A stretch of DNA of 64,000 nt, from positions 12,982,446 through 13,046,445 of the forward strand of contig OZ038433.1 in NCBI GenBank assembly GCA_964036275.1, written 5' to 3'. Made by a program: the position numbers and the translations under genes. Below the pieces are notes generated by a model, which had not been told where the DNA came from, searched no databases, and saw nothing but the letters and a program-made list of their open reading frames with translations. Positions 33,401 to 44,342 of the stretch are shown piece after piece. The number at the start of each line of letters is the position of its first letter. Position 1 is the first letter of the stretch. The stretch comes from Litoditis marina (taxonomy: Eukaryota > Nematoda > Chromadorea > Rhabditida > Rhabditidae).

Positions 33401-36400
33401 GAATAGCTAAACGATCGTTCGCTACCTAATAAGGCTGTGGTCACTTTCACCATGCCAAAGTAACGTCATTTGGCCTCGAACTGAGATAACAAGAAAGATA
33501 CGTATTGATTTTAGCTGCTCGATCTACTGGGATCCGGCGCTTTTCCCTATGGAAAATCACGGGAGAATGCCGACCAGATGGTGGAGGCGGTGAAGGATCA
33601 TCTACAGAGGGTGCGGTTCTATTTGAAACAATTGAACTGTGACACTGTTCCTAGGTTTTAGTTAGAGTGCTCCAACTGTTCTAAACAAAGTTCCGAAAAC
33701 ATGTTGACCTTTTCTCGTTAGGACTTTTTGAATGGGATTTTTGCGGTCTTTCAAGGGGGACAGAAAGGAAAGTCATTATGAGAGAGCTGCTTCAGAGAAA
33801 CTTGTATATAACTTTGTTCATTCAAACTAACAAACCAAATTTGCATACGGTTCACATGTTTTGGTCTGTTTCGGGGCACGCAACGTTATGTTTAGGTGCC
33901 CCGGGGTACCTAAACCAGCTTTCCTTTCTGTCCTCCTTTAATGCTTTGCAAAATTCAAACTTTCAAATGGCGGAAAACATCTGAGCTGTTTTAAGGCTCT
34001 CGATGTTTTTGAATATAATTCTTCCAGATGACTGGTAGAAACTCATTCACTCATCCCTTTCTTTCTCTCTCTCTCTGTCTCCTATCTCTCTCTCTCTCTC
34101 TCTCCCCTCTTTTTCTCTGAGTAGGAACAATATCTCAGAAGAATAGTTGTCATACATTCTCTGAATGGGATTATATATGAGTTGTATTTCCAGATGACTG
34201 GTCGTAACTTCGTGGTCAGTGGTATTCTGAACGGGCGGGTCATCATGAAGGGACAGGAGAACCTCAGAGACAATGTGGATGAAATGACAATCAAACTAAA
34301 ACTGGCCATGATGGTCCCGGCACCTCTGGTCATTATCGCCTACCAGGTTTGTTTTCAGTTGGTTTTTTGGTTGGTTCTTAGTTTTTTTGTTGGTTTGTTT
34401 ATCGTTTGGCGTCGTTATCGATTGTGTTCCTGGGTTATACTGTTAGTCAATTGTACAGTCACGTGAAAAATGTTACACACAGCAGAGCGTAGAAACGTGC
34501 AATGACAAAGTGCACGATTCCTCAGCAGAATGCTCACTCCCTTTCTATTCAATTGACTTTCAATATAGTGAGTTTGTAGGAAAAGAGCAGGAGCCGAAAT
34601 AATATATTGTTGAACTGAGGTCAATGTAAATTTTCAATTGATAATGTTGAACTTGACCTTATAACTAGTAGTGTGCGATGATCTTGGAAAGAAAATTGAT
34701 AATTTTCGTATGCACGAAACTACCATTTGTCAGACTAGACATTTTGTCGGCAACACCAATATACTAGAAGTAAAACGAATAGTCACGTAAAGTTAGGGGA
34801 AAATTTTACTTTCGCCCCCCACCGTACAATCGCACCCCCCGTGATAATTTGGCCCCCCCACCCGCACTAGTTTCAACAGAAAATGGTGGGGGGGGGGGGG
34901 GGGGGTAAAAGGTAAATGTGTGGTAGAGTGGGGGGCTAAAGTTAAATGTCGACATTGTACAATCACCCCCCACTAACGTAAATTGGGGGGTGAAAGTAAC
35001 ATGCCTGGCAATCTTTAACAATCGCCCCCCACCCTTTTAATTCTTAGTTGAAACGGAGTCATGTTACTTTCACCCCCCATGGTGGGGGGTGAAAGTAACA
35101 CAGGACCTATTTCGGTTGAAACGAAAAAAGTGGGGGGCGAAAGTAAAATAGTCCCGAGATATATACTAGAAGTAAAACGAATAGTTACGTAAAGTTAGCA
35201 TTCTAATAAGAAATCGTGCAGTTTGTCATTGCACGTTTCTAAGTTCTGCTGTGTTCAACATGTTTCACGCGGCTGTGCAATTGACTAACAATATACTCAA
35301 TGTTGCTACAGTGAATGTATGTGAAGCACACTTTTATCGATTGTTGGTACAATTAGACCATTTTCCTCAATAGAACTCAACAAGTTCGCGTTTTACATTC
35401 CTTTGTTTGTTTCAGATCATCACCGAGTCTGCCACTGAAAATGTTGAGAGAAGTCCACATGAAGTGTGAGTTTCACCTATACTAGATGTAAATTGAATAG
35501 TCACGTATAGGATTTGTCAAACCGTTGGGGATACCGTACCATTGATTTTGTATGGTACGGGGTTTGGCGAGAGGCCAGTCAGTCTGCGTATCATAGATCT
35601 ACACACTCTCTCAACTGCTGGCAAATAATCAACGACCGCTCGCCCCGCATCGCTTAATCAATCGAACCCTCTGCTGTCTCTATGAGGAAAATGGCGACTA
35701 TAGCGTTAGTATTCTAATGAGGAATCGTGCACTTTATCATTGCACTTTTCTGAGTTGTGCTGTGTTCAACGTGTTTCACGTGACTGTGGAATTATCTAAC
35801 AGTATAATCAATATCATAATAACTGGAGTTTTTGTCAGTGGCGATGTTGAATTGTGGACACAGCAGATATTTTGGCACAATAAGTAATCTGTTTAGTCAA
35901 TAATATGGAACCAATTATCACTTTGAAAATGACAACTATTGGAGGTGATTAGAAATGTTGTAACAATCTGCATACACAGCAGAACTTTCGAATTCCAAGG
36001 AAATTAAACCGCGAACACAGCAGAAAAGACGACCGTTCTAGCCTGCATTTGTTCCCAATCCAAATGTTCAGCGCAGAATCAATATGTCACGTATCGTAGA
36101 TGCTGTCATTAGAAAAACACACATCAGAAAGTGAGGTATACAGTAGACTCGACCAAGGATCGAAATACAAATTAGAGATTGTCATTCAATTCTTCCTCAA
36201 TTTCAGCAAAAGTGACGACCTGAAGCGCGAAGTGACGCCGCTGCCTTCTTTCGATGAGAAGAAGAGTGAAAATGTGAGATTTTTTGTACTACTTTTTGAT
36301 ACTATTTTCCGAATTTCATTCAACATTCACATTTTGTTCATACGAAAGCAATTTTTTGTACATTTTTTTATGTAGTAAGACCGATGTTTTTTTCTAGTTT

Positions 36401-39400
36401 TTTCAGAATTCGATCAAGTTTATTGTTGAAAACTTTGCTTCAGCCGAAAAAGCAGCGTTCCTGCCCTACCCCAATGGATGTGGCACCATCGCAAGCAGAA
36501 ACACCGGCACCCATGGTCAGACATAGACATAGATCAATTATTGATTTATGGATTCATGAGAAACTATTCACCACCTAAAAACCGAATAACTTTGAGATTG
36601 AAACCTTCAAAATTCAAAACTACACGTTTAGAACCGAATTACCCTTCGCCATTTTATCGTGTGCAATCTGTTGTCTTTTCATAATCAACAGAAGCTTCAA
36701 AAAAACTCAGTCAAAAATAGCAAAGAGCAAAGAGCAAAAAAGAGCTCAAAGAAAAAGAGCAAAAAGAATCCAAGAAGAGCTAAGTCAAAAGGTTATGGTT
36801 TGTTTCATATTTGCTAACCTGTTTAGGAACGAGCTTCGCTTCAAACAAGAATTAAACCGGAAGAACGAACGTCTCTGCAAAACAGGCCACCCAGGACCGA
36901 TAGGAAAGAGGTATAGTCCTCCTCGTTCTGATGTAGACGCTAACAGTATGTTATTCAAATGGTGCATTTTCTACCACATGTACAAGTATTGGGTATAGGA
37001 AACTTGGTACCCAGCTCCGTACACTTTGAAACATGTCTCTACACATGTTCGGAGATAAAACTATTTGGTTAATTAGACTTGTATTCAGTCACGTACACTT
37101 ATTACAGCATGTCTTCAAAACTTGTTCTGATAATAAATCAGTAAATCATTGTTCAAAACATGCACAATGCTCGTTGTTTACCGAAATTGAATCTGGTGTT
37201 TGTTGTTTGTTTGTTTGTTTATTTATTTCGATTGTTTATCTTCCAGACGCTCCAAGCCAATTCCACCATGCGATCGGAGCCCCGCCAGCCGCCCACAGCC
37301 CGTTCCAGAATACCAGAAAACTCACGGTAACATTATCGACTATTCATAATTTAGTTTTCAAAGTACGTGGAAAAACTGGCGTGTTTTTATATTTAATCCG
37401 GTTTTTCGGTTACCACATCCGTTCACGATCAACCGCGCCAACCGGGTTGAACGGTTGAGCCCGAAACGGGTTTCAAAGTGTTTACTAAAAAAAAAAGACG
37501 AAGTACTCGATTCTTTGCGGTAAAAACTCCTGAGGCCGTAATCATGAAAAATGCCGGGCCGGGTTGGGATGCTATCCCGAGCTATTTCCCGGCCAATTCA
37601 GCTCGGGATAGTATTCCAACCCGGCCCGGGATGTTTCATGCATACGGCCTCTGGCGGCGTAGCAATCCCTCCAAAATCTCGTGAGATACCTCATGAAGTA
37701 TTCGTATTAGCTTCTCATGAGATTCTATTGATTTCTATGCTACAACATTGAGAGTTCACGTGTAGCTCATGAGTTATCTCATGAGAAACTCATATGAACT
37801 TCTCATACGATTGGAAGGATTGCTACGCCGCCTGAAAAAAAGCTGGTCAAAACTCCGCTTATGACATTCATTGAATGTTGCGAATGTTATTTCTCTAATG
37901 CACATTTCTTCCATGAACAAGTTTTGCAAACCTAAGCAGTATACTTGGTTAGGCCTACGCTTATATTTGTATGTAGTACCATCTAAATATAGGAAGTCTC
38001 TTACGATATTATGATTGGAATGGCTATAGCGCTTATTACTACGTTTAATTTTCCCACATTTACGCAGGGACTACACACATTACACTAGATTGGAAAATAT
38101 TATTCAAATATTTCCAGTGCTAGGATAAAATCGATAAAATCGGATCTGGATCGCAGAGATCACAATCGACTCAGTCAGGAATACAGCGGGGTGGGAAATT
38201 TTTCTATAGCCCCATAAAATAGCCGCCTCATGTGAGACTCGAACCGGGCTCAAAGGTTTGAGAGGCGCGAACGCTAACCACTACACCAACTGGGCTTGTT
38301 CCAGTAGCGTGGACAGATCAAGTATATGTGTTCTCACACAACGCAAAGTGAGATATACAATACACCCTCGCCTTTCTCTATACGACGACTATAGAAACAT
38401 TTTGTTTGTCATAATTCAACTGAACTTCGTAATTCGTTTGAAAACTAACATAATATGATAACTTAAACATTGAAGAGAAGTACAGACTTTTCCATAATCA
38501 GTTATCATGCTCTGTTTTTGGTGGTAGCAGATTACCATGAAATGAAAGGATGCAACCTGACGTAAAAAATGATTAAAACGGTGTTTGGTGGTGTTGAAGC
38601 TGAGTTTTTCTATGGTTTGGTTGAATTTATTGGAAAGTATATTGAAAAGTATATTCTCTGTGAGCTACGTGGAGGATGTAGAGATCATGTGTAACTAACT
38701 GAAATAATGACTAAAAAAGATACCGAAAAGATATTTCTCAATGTTCAATATCGACTTTTTCAGCTTCCCAGTTCGGCGAAGAAGCACGGAAAAACACGTC
38801 ATTCTGGTATGGAAATTATGGACATGGTGAGATTATTTTGGTTTTCAAAAAGTAGTTTGAGTAGTTTTTTTAGTTTGTAGATGCAGTTCACTTATTTCTA
38901 GCAATTAATAGGACTGAAATTGAAAGTTAACAGAGCTGAGTTGGAACTAGAAAGAGCAAAGATCATCTATGCAAATCTAAATTCGAAACAAAATCAGAGA
39001 ACTGAGAATGTGAGACGTCTTCTTGAGAAGTTTTCTGGATTTTTTTTCTAAATAAATAAAATAATAAGACATTTACTGCTGAGGTTCGGGAAATATTGAT
39101 TTTTCCGACCACTGTCGAGAATAATTGGACAAACAGTTGAGTCATATTGATTTTTTTCAGATTCCGAGTTCAGCGAAGAAACACGCGAAAACACGTCTTT
39201 CTAGTGTGGAACCGACCGAGAAGGTATTACGCTTTTGTTTATTGTTGTTACTTCTGTTCATCTGTTATAACCTACTATTGACTACTAATTATAGGGTTAT
39301 TAAAATCAAACTTGAAACTCGACTGAACTAAAAAAACAATTTTTAACTCGATTAACAACCCTAATTGTTTACTTTTGTGCTTTGCAGGAGTCCACGCACC

Positions 39401-40787
39401 ACGCACCGACACCAAATCGACTGCGTTCCAATAAGGTGAGAAACTGGAGGGATATAGTTCCGGTCATTCCCACTGAGACTTGGCAGCGTGCCAATGAATA
39501 TTTCAGGCTCATTTTCATCACTTTGGAGTTTATCAAAAAACTTCAAATCTCTGTTAGCAGTTATTTAGTTCCACAAGAACACGTAAACAAAAAGTGTCCT
39601 TAGAATACTTATGTTTGCTCTAAGAAATTGCCATCCGAAAATCTTGGCACTATGCCAATGGGTCTCAGTGGGAATGAAAGGAACTATAATCTCAATTGAG
39701 TAGGACAAATATGTGGTCCAATCGCAACGCTTCCGTCCTTTAAACTGCAGAACATTTTTCAATTGCTGTTAAAAGGACCGTTGACACGGGATTGGTCCAC
39801 ATAAACGTCCTGCTTTGGGAAACATTCGTTTGTTCCGAAGTCGTCCTAAAAAACTAGTTCTCCTCAGAATACTAGAGTTTTGTTTGGAATTCAAATTGAC
39901 TGAATCTTCTATTTCATCAATATTTTGGGAAATATTGCTGAAAAAAAAGTTAGTCATTATCCATCACTACATTTTGGGTTAAAAAAATGAAATAAGAATT
40001 CGTGCAATGACATGTGAATGTTTCAGAGTGCTGCTAGTTCTCCGGCCACTCCCAGAGTGAAACCGACTAAACAGGTGTGTCAATAAGAGAAAAACGTGAA
40101 TTATTCTACAAGCTGGGAAACATCGTTTGTTCACAACCATTCCGCCGATCACCGATAACGTCATATACTGTTAGTCAATTGCACAGTCACGTGAAACATG
40201 TTAAACACAGCAGAACACAGAAACGTGCAATGACAAAGTGCACGATGCCTTGTTAGAATGCTAACTTTACGTCTATTCAATTTACATGTAGTATACGTGA
40301 AAAAGAACATGAATGTCATCAATTCTACGTAAATTCGTGGAATTTATGACGATTCAGCAAAGTTTTTCAACTTTCGTGCTCATGATCAGAATTTCATTTT
40401 GTTCACATGAAACTCTACATAAGCCGAATAGTTTTTGTATCAATTTGTGTATCAATGTATCAATGTAATATGTATCAATGTATAATTTATGTTATGCATC
40501 ATCAATTTTAAACTTAGTCATTATTAACTTCATAGATAGTATTTATTACTTTTAATTCATTTAACCATTCATTTATTGACTTCATCCTAGTTAACTTCAC
40601 TTCATTTAACCTATTTTTGCTTATTTAAATGTATCAATGTATTGTTTTTTCAAAGTTAACAATAGGAAAATGCGAAATTCTCTCATAACTTGTATTTCTC
40701 AGCAGAGAATCAATCGAAAACTTTATTTATTCCAATTTTTTACAGGAATCCGAACAAATTGCCAATGCGAAACAAGTTACTCTCTAG
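30448..40787 (+). CDS. Unrecognised membrane protein, 420 aa, 15 exons
   Basis: Exons: 30448-30585, 31175-31279, 32487-32584, 33027-33129, 33515-33610, 34194-34346, 35416-35465, 36207-36273, 36407-36515, 37247-37326, 38764-38826, 39161-39223, 39388-39435, 40027-40074, 40746-40787. All phases match and give 1263 nt. Seen: a Cys-rich start (MCQTCDC), a strong hydrophobic segment at about 18-40, an acidic/Gln stretch, a basic Arg-rich stretch, a second hydrophobic patch near 215-230 (LAMMVPAPLVIIAY), then a long low-complexity basic tail rich in Ser, Pro, Lys and Thr. Exons 11 and 12 are a tandem duplication (PSSAKKHGKTRHS and PSSAKKHAKTRLS). I recognise no known domain. Inferred: a membrane protein with one or two passes and a cytoplasmic tail. 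An AATAAA lies only 8 nt after the stop. The internal exons are sure; the first exon is less so. Confidence 0.78.
30588..30668. repeat. TTTATTTG microsatellite
   Basis: Repeated TATTTGTTTATTTATTTG directly after the first donor of the 420-aa gene. Confidence 0.8.
30745..30959. mobile_element. MITE with TATAGTTCCGGTCATTCC ends, intron 1 of the 420-aa gene
   Basis: Left end as named, right end TGGGAATGAAACGAACTATA. The copy at 39452-39688 has the same interior (CTTGGCAGCGTGCCAATGAA). Confidence 0.65.
31309..32007. mobile_element. hAT-like MITE filled with TTCCAA repeats
   Basis: Termini TAGGGTTGTTA and TAACAACCCTA are flanked by TTTTACAG on both sides (31301-31308 and 32008-32015), an 8-bp target duplication. 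The inside is mostly AATTCC/GGAATT microsatellite, in one orientation on the left and the other on the right, so it could fold into a hairpin. It starts 29 bp after the exon 2 donor of the 420-aa gene. Confidence 0.85.
33753..33938. mobile_element. MITE with AAGGGGGACAGAAAGG ends
   Basis: Same family as 8889-9073 in opposite orientation, sharing the CCCCGGGGTACCTAAA block and TTTGCATACGGTT-like interior. In intron 5 of the 420-aa gene. Confidence 0.7.
34028..34050 (+). other. Copy of the 5' end of exon 6 of the 420-aa gene with acceptor
   Basis: CTTCCAG then ATGACTGGTAGAAACTC repeats the exon start at 34194 (TTTCCAG then ATGACTGGTCGTAACTT), 166 bp upstream. It continues in frame into a CT-rich tract with no donor, so it is not a complete exon. 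Confidence 0.7.
34797..35155. mobile_element. G/C-run MITE, TTACTTTC type, inside a duplicated repeat
   Basis: Starts GGGAAAATTTTACTTTCG and ends with the inverse then GTCCC. No 8-bp duplication is seen at the exact edge; instead a 38-bp piece of another repeat (34759-34796) recurs right after the element (35161-35198). In intron 6 of the 420-aa gene. Confidence 0.7.
35478..35806. mobile_element. TATACTGTTAGTC MITE split by another repeat (35506-35702)
   Basis: The outer element runs TATACTAGATGTAAATTG to ATCTAACAGTATA. The inner 197-bp element starts TATAGGATTTGTC and ends GGCGACTATA and has a homologue at 28612-28808. Finding the inner part alone elsewhere confirms the insertion. Confidence 0.7.
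37532..37651. repeat. Palindromic element directly beside a GGCGGCG MITE
   Basis: Arms GAGGCCGTAATCATGAAA and CCGGGCCGGGTTGGGAT with their complements. It ends 1 bp before the MITE at 37653-37832. In an intron of the 420-aa gene. Confidence 0.7.
37653..37832. mobile_element. GGCGGCGTAGCAATC MITE, uninterrupted copy
   Basis: Intact 180-bp copy with CTCATGAGATT-type internal inverted segments. It is the reference for the interrupted copy at 22830-24916. Confidence 0.75.
38228..38305 (-). repeat. tRNA-like sequence
   Basis: On the minus strand TGGTGTAGTGGTTAGCG then GGTTCGAGTCTC have A- and B-box form, but the T-stem and acceptor stem do not pair. Probably tRNA-derived or a decayed tRNA. Confidence 0.4.
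38764..39223 (+). other. Tandem exon duplication (exons 11 and 12 of the 420-aa gene)
   Basis: Two 63-nt phase-0 exons at 38764-38826 and 39161-39223 share PSSAKKH-KTR. Both keep good splice sites and open frames, so both can be used, either one alone or together. Confidence 0.8.
39452..39688. mobile_element. MITE with TATAGTTCCGGTCATTCC ends, second copy
   Basis: Matches 30745-30959 along its length, right end TGGGAATGAAAGGAACTATA. In intron 13 of the 420-aa gene. Confidence 0.65.
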
Positions 40788-41086
40788 TTGGAAGAATAAA
40801 ATTGATCATAATTGCTGTCATAAATATTTCTATTTTATGTTACAAACCGTAATTGCACTTGAAGAGTGCGAGAGTTTGAACGCAAATCGTTTACTTACTC
40901 ATGGCAAAGGTGTTGGAGTTGGTTTCCCAGTATAGAAAAAAGCAGTGAGAAAGGATAATTCGTTAAAGAAAAACGATAATGTGGACCAATCTCGTGTCAA
41001 CGGTCCTTTAAACTGCAATTGAAAAATGTATTGCAGTTTGAAGGACTGAACCGTTGCGATTGGACCACATAATCGTCCTTCTTCAA
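39708..41086. repeat. Pair of related repeats (39708-39822 and 40969-41086) in opposite orientation
   Basis: Both contain GTGGTCCAATCGCAACG and GGACCGTTGACACG or complements. They lie either side of the last exon of the 420-aa gene and could pair in a transcript or recombine to invert it. Confidence 0.6.
40795..40800 (+). terminator. Polyadenylation signal of the 420-aa gene
   Basis: AATAAA 8 nt after the TAG at 40785-40787, which implies a 3' UTR of about 20-30 nt, short even for nematodes. Confidence 0.55.
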
Positions 41087-41551
41087 GTAGTTCGAAAACG
41101 TGGTTCATTCCAAAATTCCTCAGAGAAAAACGTGACTGTCGTCGAATAAGAGCGACACTGAGTTTGAATCTAATCTGTGATAACGCATCTTCTCTAAACT
41201 ACGTCGCTTGTCCCGAAATTTGGAGCTTATGCCTGCCTGCGTCTCTCTGACCTGCACACTCTCGTTCAGCCAATAAAAAGTGGCTGGCCAATCGGCTAGG
41301 AATTGTCTGAGTCGACTGTCAGGAAAGTTGGCCACATTCCAAATTTACTCTGCATGTCTGACCTGGGGAGATATTAAATGAATACAGCAAATTGACAAGT
41401 TCACAGTGAACATTATGCAGAGTTATGGGTATAGATCGAATTGTCTCGGTTTTTTTCGTTTCGGGTCACCTTTAAACAATAATACATGAATGATAATGTA
41501 CTTGCACAGTTGGATAAAACGTGTTTATTTTCAATTATCACAAAAAATGTT

Positions 41552-43860
41552 TTAATTAGGCCACCAGACCTTGCTGTCGACTCTTTTCTCGAAATTCCAA
41601 CCGATTTCGTCGTTTATATGGGTGTTGTCCAGGTTTTTCCATGAAACCACAAGGGGGGCGATTGTGGGTAGCGCCACCGGGTAGCCTGGTTTACTCGGTT
41701 TGGCCGGGGCTGAAATGGAGCATATACTGTTAGTCAATTGCAAGTCACGTGAAACACGGTAAACACAGCAGAACTCAGAAACGTGCAATGACGAAATGCA
41801 CGGAGCCTCATTAGAATGCTAACTTGAAGTGACTGTTAATTTTTTCTAGTATAGTTCTTTACATCTTCACGTGCACTCCTACAGTAAGATGTAGTTGTTT
41901 ATTTATGTATCTGGATAGTTGGTTTTATTCACGAAACCACCAGGGAAGCTTGGATTTTGTGTTTCATTCAGAAGTTCCCGGAATTATTTCGGAACGGAAT
42001 TTAGAAGTAGAAATGTTCTCGGTTATTAATGTTCTGAATTTCTTAACGTTACTACGAAGTCGATGGAGAACAGTTTCACGTTCAAGTTTCAAGTTCAAGT
42101 CAAGTTCAAGTTTCAAGTTCAAGTCAAGTTCAAGTCAAGTTCAAGTTTCAAGTTCAAGTCGAGTTCAAGTCAAGTAAAAGTTTCAAGTGCATACCTTGAA
42201 TATTCTGAGATAGGTCAAACAGAGTATTTTTCTATCAAAAACCCAATCAACCAACCTAGAAGTGGGTGCTGCACTAGGGCAACGTCCGATCCGAACCAGT
42301 CCTTCGCATAGTTAGACTGGAATAGAACAATAAATAGATGAAGCAAAAAAAATACAAAACAAAAATATTTCCCGAAAGATTTTTGTTTTCCATCGAGGGA
42401 ACCACCAACGTACTTTGTAGTTCGGTCAGGTACTGTAACTGGTTCACTTGAAAAGAACCGTAGGGTGTCCTTGCATGAATCTAAAAAAACTTCTCTACTG
42501 CCCAATCGTCTACGTTTTCAGAACAGCTAAGGCAACCAGAGTACGAATGCTAGAACATCCCGGCCCCTTCATCCCATCCTGCGTCTCTCGCTCTGCCTCA
42601 CTATTTCCTGTCTCTCACATCCCGGCGGGATGTAAGAGCAGAGAAATAGCGTATGTTTGAGGAGACGCAGGATGGGATGAAGGTGCCGGGATATTCTAGA
42701 ATACGTACTCAGATAATAAAATGTCTCACAGGAATATAAAGTTACAAGGAAGGTACCCCGGGCTACGCCCGGGTCCCTCCCTTGATGAGTCTAGGTCGGT
42801 GGCTGCATCGAGAATTTTTTTAAATTTTTATTTTGTCTTTGATTTGAAAAGTCTTCGAGCTCGGGAGTCCTCTTTAATATAGAGCGCGAGAGTTCTTCTT
42901 AACATTTATCGTGGTAGTATTCCTTAACCTAAAGCGAGGTAGTTCTCCTTAACATAGAGCGCGGTAGTTCTCCTTAACATAGAGAGAAAAAGTTCTCCTT
43001 AGCATATAACGCGGTGGTTATCCTTAAGATAGAGCGCGGGAGTATTTTTCTCCTTGGCATATAACGCGGGAGTTCTCCTTAACATATATCGTGGTAGTAT
43101 TCCTTAACCTAAAGCGAGGTAGTTCTCCTTAACATAGAGCGCGGTAGTTCTCCTTAACATAGAGCGCGGTAGTTATCCTTAACATAGAGAGCAAATGTTC
43201 TCCTTAGCATATAATATCGGGAGTCCTCTTTAATATAGAAATCGAGAATTCTCCTTAACATATCGTGGTAGTATTTCTTAACCTAAACCGAGGTGGTTCT
43301 TCTTAAAATAGAGCGCGGTATTTCTCCTTACTTAACATAGAGCGCGGGAATTCTCCTTAACACAGAGCGCGTTAGTATTACTTAACATATAGCGCGGTAG
43401 TTCTCCTAAACATAGAGCGCGGGAGTTCTCCTTAACATAGAGCGCGGTAGTATTCCTTAACATAGAGCGCGGTAGTATTCCTTAACATAGAGCGCGGTAG
43501 TTTTCCTTAACATAGAGCGCGGGAGTTCTCCTTAACATAGAGCGTGTTCTCATCACAATGTTAGTTTCCTTAACATATAGCGCGGTAGTTCAATTCTAGC
43601 AGCAGCCGGTTTCATGAAAATCTAAAATGAAAGCAGAAAATCACGTACTTTTTCACGCATTTCCACCAAAAACTCAACTACAAAGTGCACAATTTTTCTC
43701 CGTTTCTCGACTGAAAGGACGATTTGCTTCGTCCAGACAGACCAAGCAACGCTATTATAGGAGTAGATAGTATAATAACTTTTTCAAACAGAAACCAAAC
43801 TTGCCGATTTGAATGGGATATCGACAGCCTTGTAAACGTAGGGTGAGAACTCAAAATCGG
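41552..43860 (-). CDS. Unrecognised protein, C-terminal 121 aa, five exons, 5' part not found
   Basis: Exons in transcript order: 43801-43860, 43649-43710, 42406-42432, 42256-42316, 41552-41709. Phases agree throughout (2 nt lead, then 122 codons including TAA). Peptide pieces: DFEFSPYVYKAVDIPFKSA, a Lys/Arg/Glu helix ending MREKYLTELQSTL, NYAKDWFGSDVALVQHPLL, then a Pro-rich stretch and the end KVWWPN. The helix could be a short coiled coil. No signal or membrane segment is seen and I do not recognise the family. The 27-nt third exon is the least certain. The first listed exon needs one base from an upstream exon that I could not place; an ORF at 44751-44939 is a weak candidate. AATAAA is at 41529-41524 on the minus strand, about 25 nt after the stop. 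One intron holds the 25-bp minisatellite at 42856-43600. Confidence 0.62.
42060..42190. repeat. AAGTTCAAGTC microsatellite-like tract
   Basis: AAGTTCAAGT and AAGTCAAGTT units repeated about a dozen times. In an intron of the gene at 41552-43860. Confidence 0.8.
42539..42710. repeat. Palindromic MITE, second copy
   Basis: Arms match 15247-15417; the centre TCCCGGCGGGAT is a short palindrome. Within an intron of the C-terminal gene at 41552-43860. Confidence 0.7.
42856..43600. repeat. ~25-bp minisatellite (GAGCGCGGTAGTTCTCCTTAA)
   Basis: Roughly 28 imperfect units with variants such as GAGCGCGGGAGTTC and TATCGTGGTAGTATTCC. There are hints of higher-order repetition, since blocks near 42900 and 43080 match over several units. 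Located in an intron of the gene at 41552-43860. Confidence 0.85.
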
Positions 43861-44039
43861 CTGCATTTTGTGAATAGACCGAAGAAATAAATAATAAAAG
43901 CAGAGAATAGCAGATCATTTGGAAGTATGATAAAAATGTTTTGGCATCGGACACTTATTTCGCGGTAGATCAGGTTTGCGGGTGTAAAAAGATGATGTCT
44001 TGATGGATGGAAAGCGGATAGTTCGAATTAGAGATGTTT

Positions 44040-44342
44040 TGTTGTGAGATGGCATAGTCCCAATTATTCTTACGTGGGATTCACGTGATAAAACACATCT
44101 CTGTCTATCTATACTCTCTATGGGGTTAAAACAACCACTTTTATTGTGAGATGGCATAGTCCCAATTATTCTTACGTGGGATTCACGTGATAAAACACAT
44201 CTCTGTGTATCTATACTCTCTATGGGGTTAAAACAACCACTTTTATTGTGAGATGGCATAGTCCCAATTATTCTTACGTGGGATTCACGTGATACAAACG
44301 TGTCTCTGCGTCTCTGTCTTGTAGTCTCTATGGGGTTGTAAT
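44040..44342. repeat. 102-bp tandem repeat, three copies
   Basis: Units start near 44043, 44146 and 44248 (GTGAGATGGCATAGTCCC). The first two are almost identical. The 102-bp period equals 34 codons, so one minus-strand frame stays open across all three as a repeat (MPSHNKSGCFNP...). I do not call this coding: no splice fit with the nearby gene was found. Confidence 0.75.

Noticed and set aside
43915..44259. 114-aa minus-strand ORF as a gene
   Set aside because: Consists of the 102-bp tandem repeat; no start context or splice fit. Listed as a low-interest finding.
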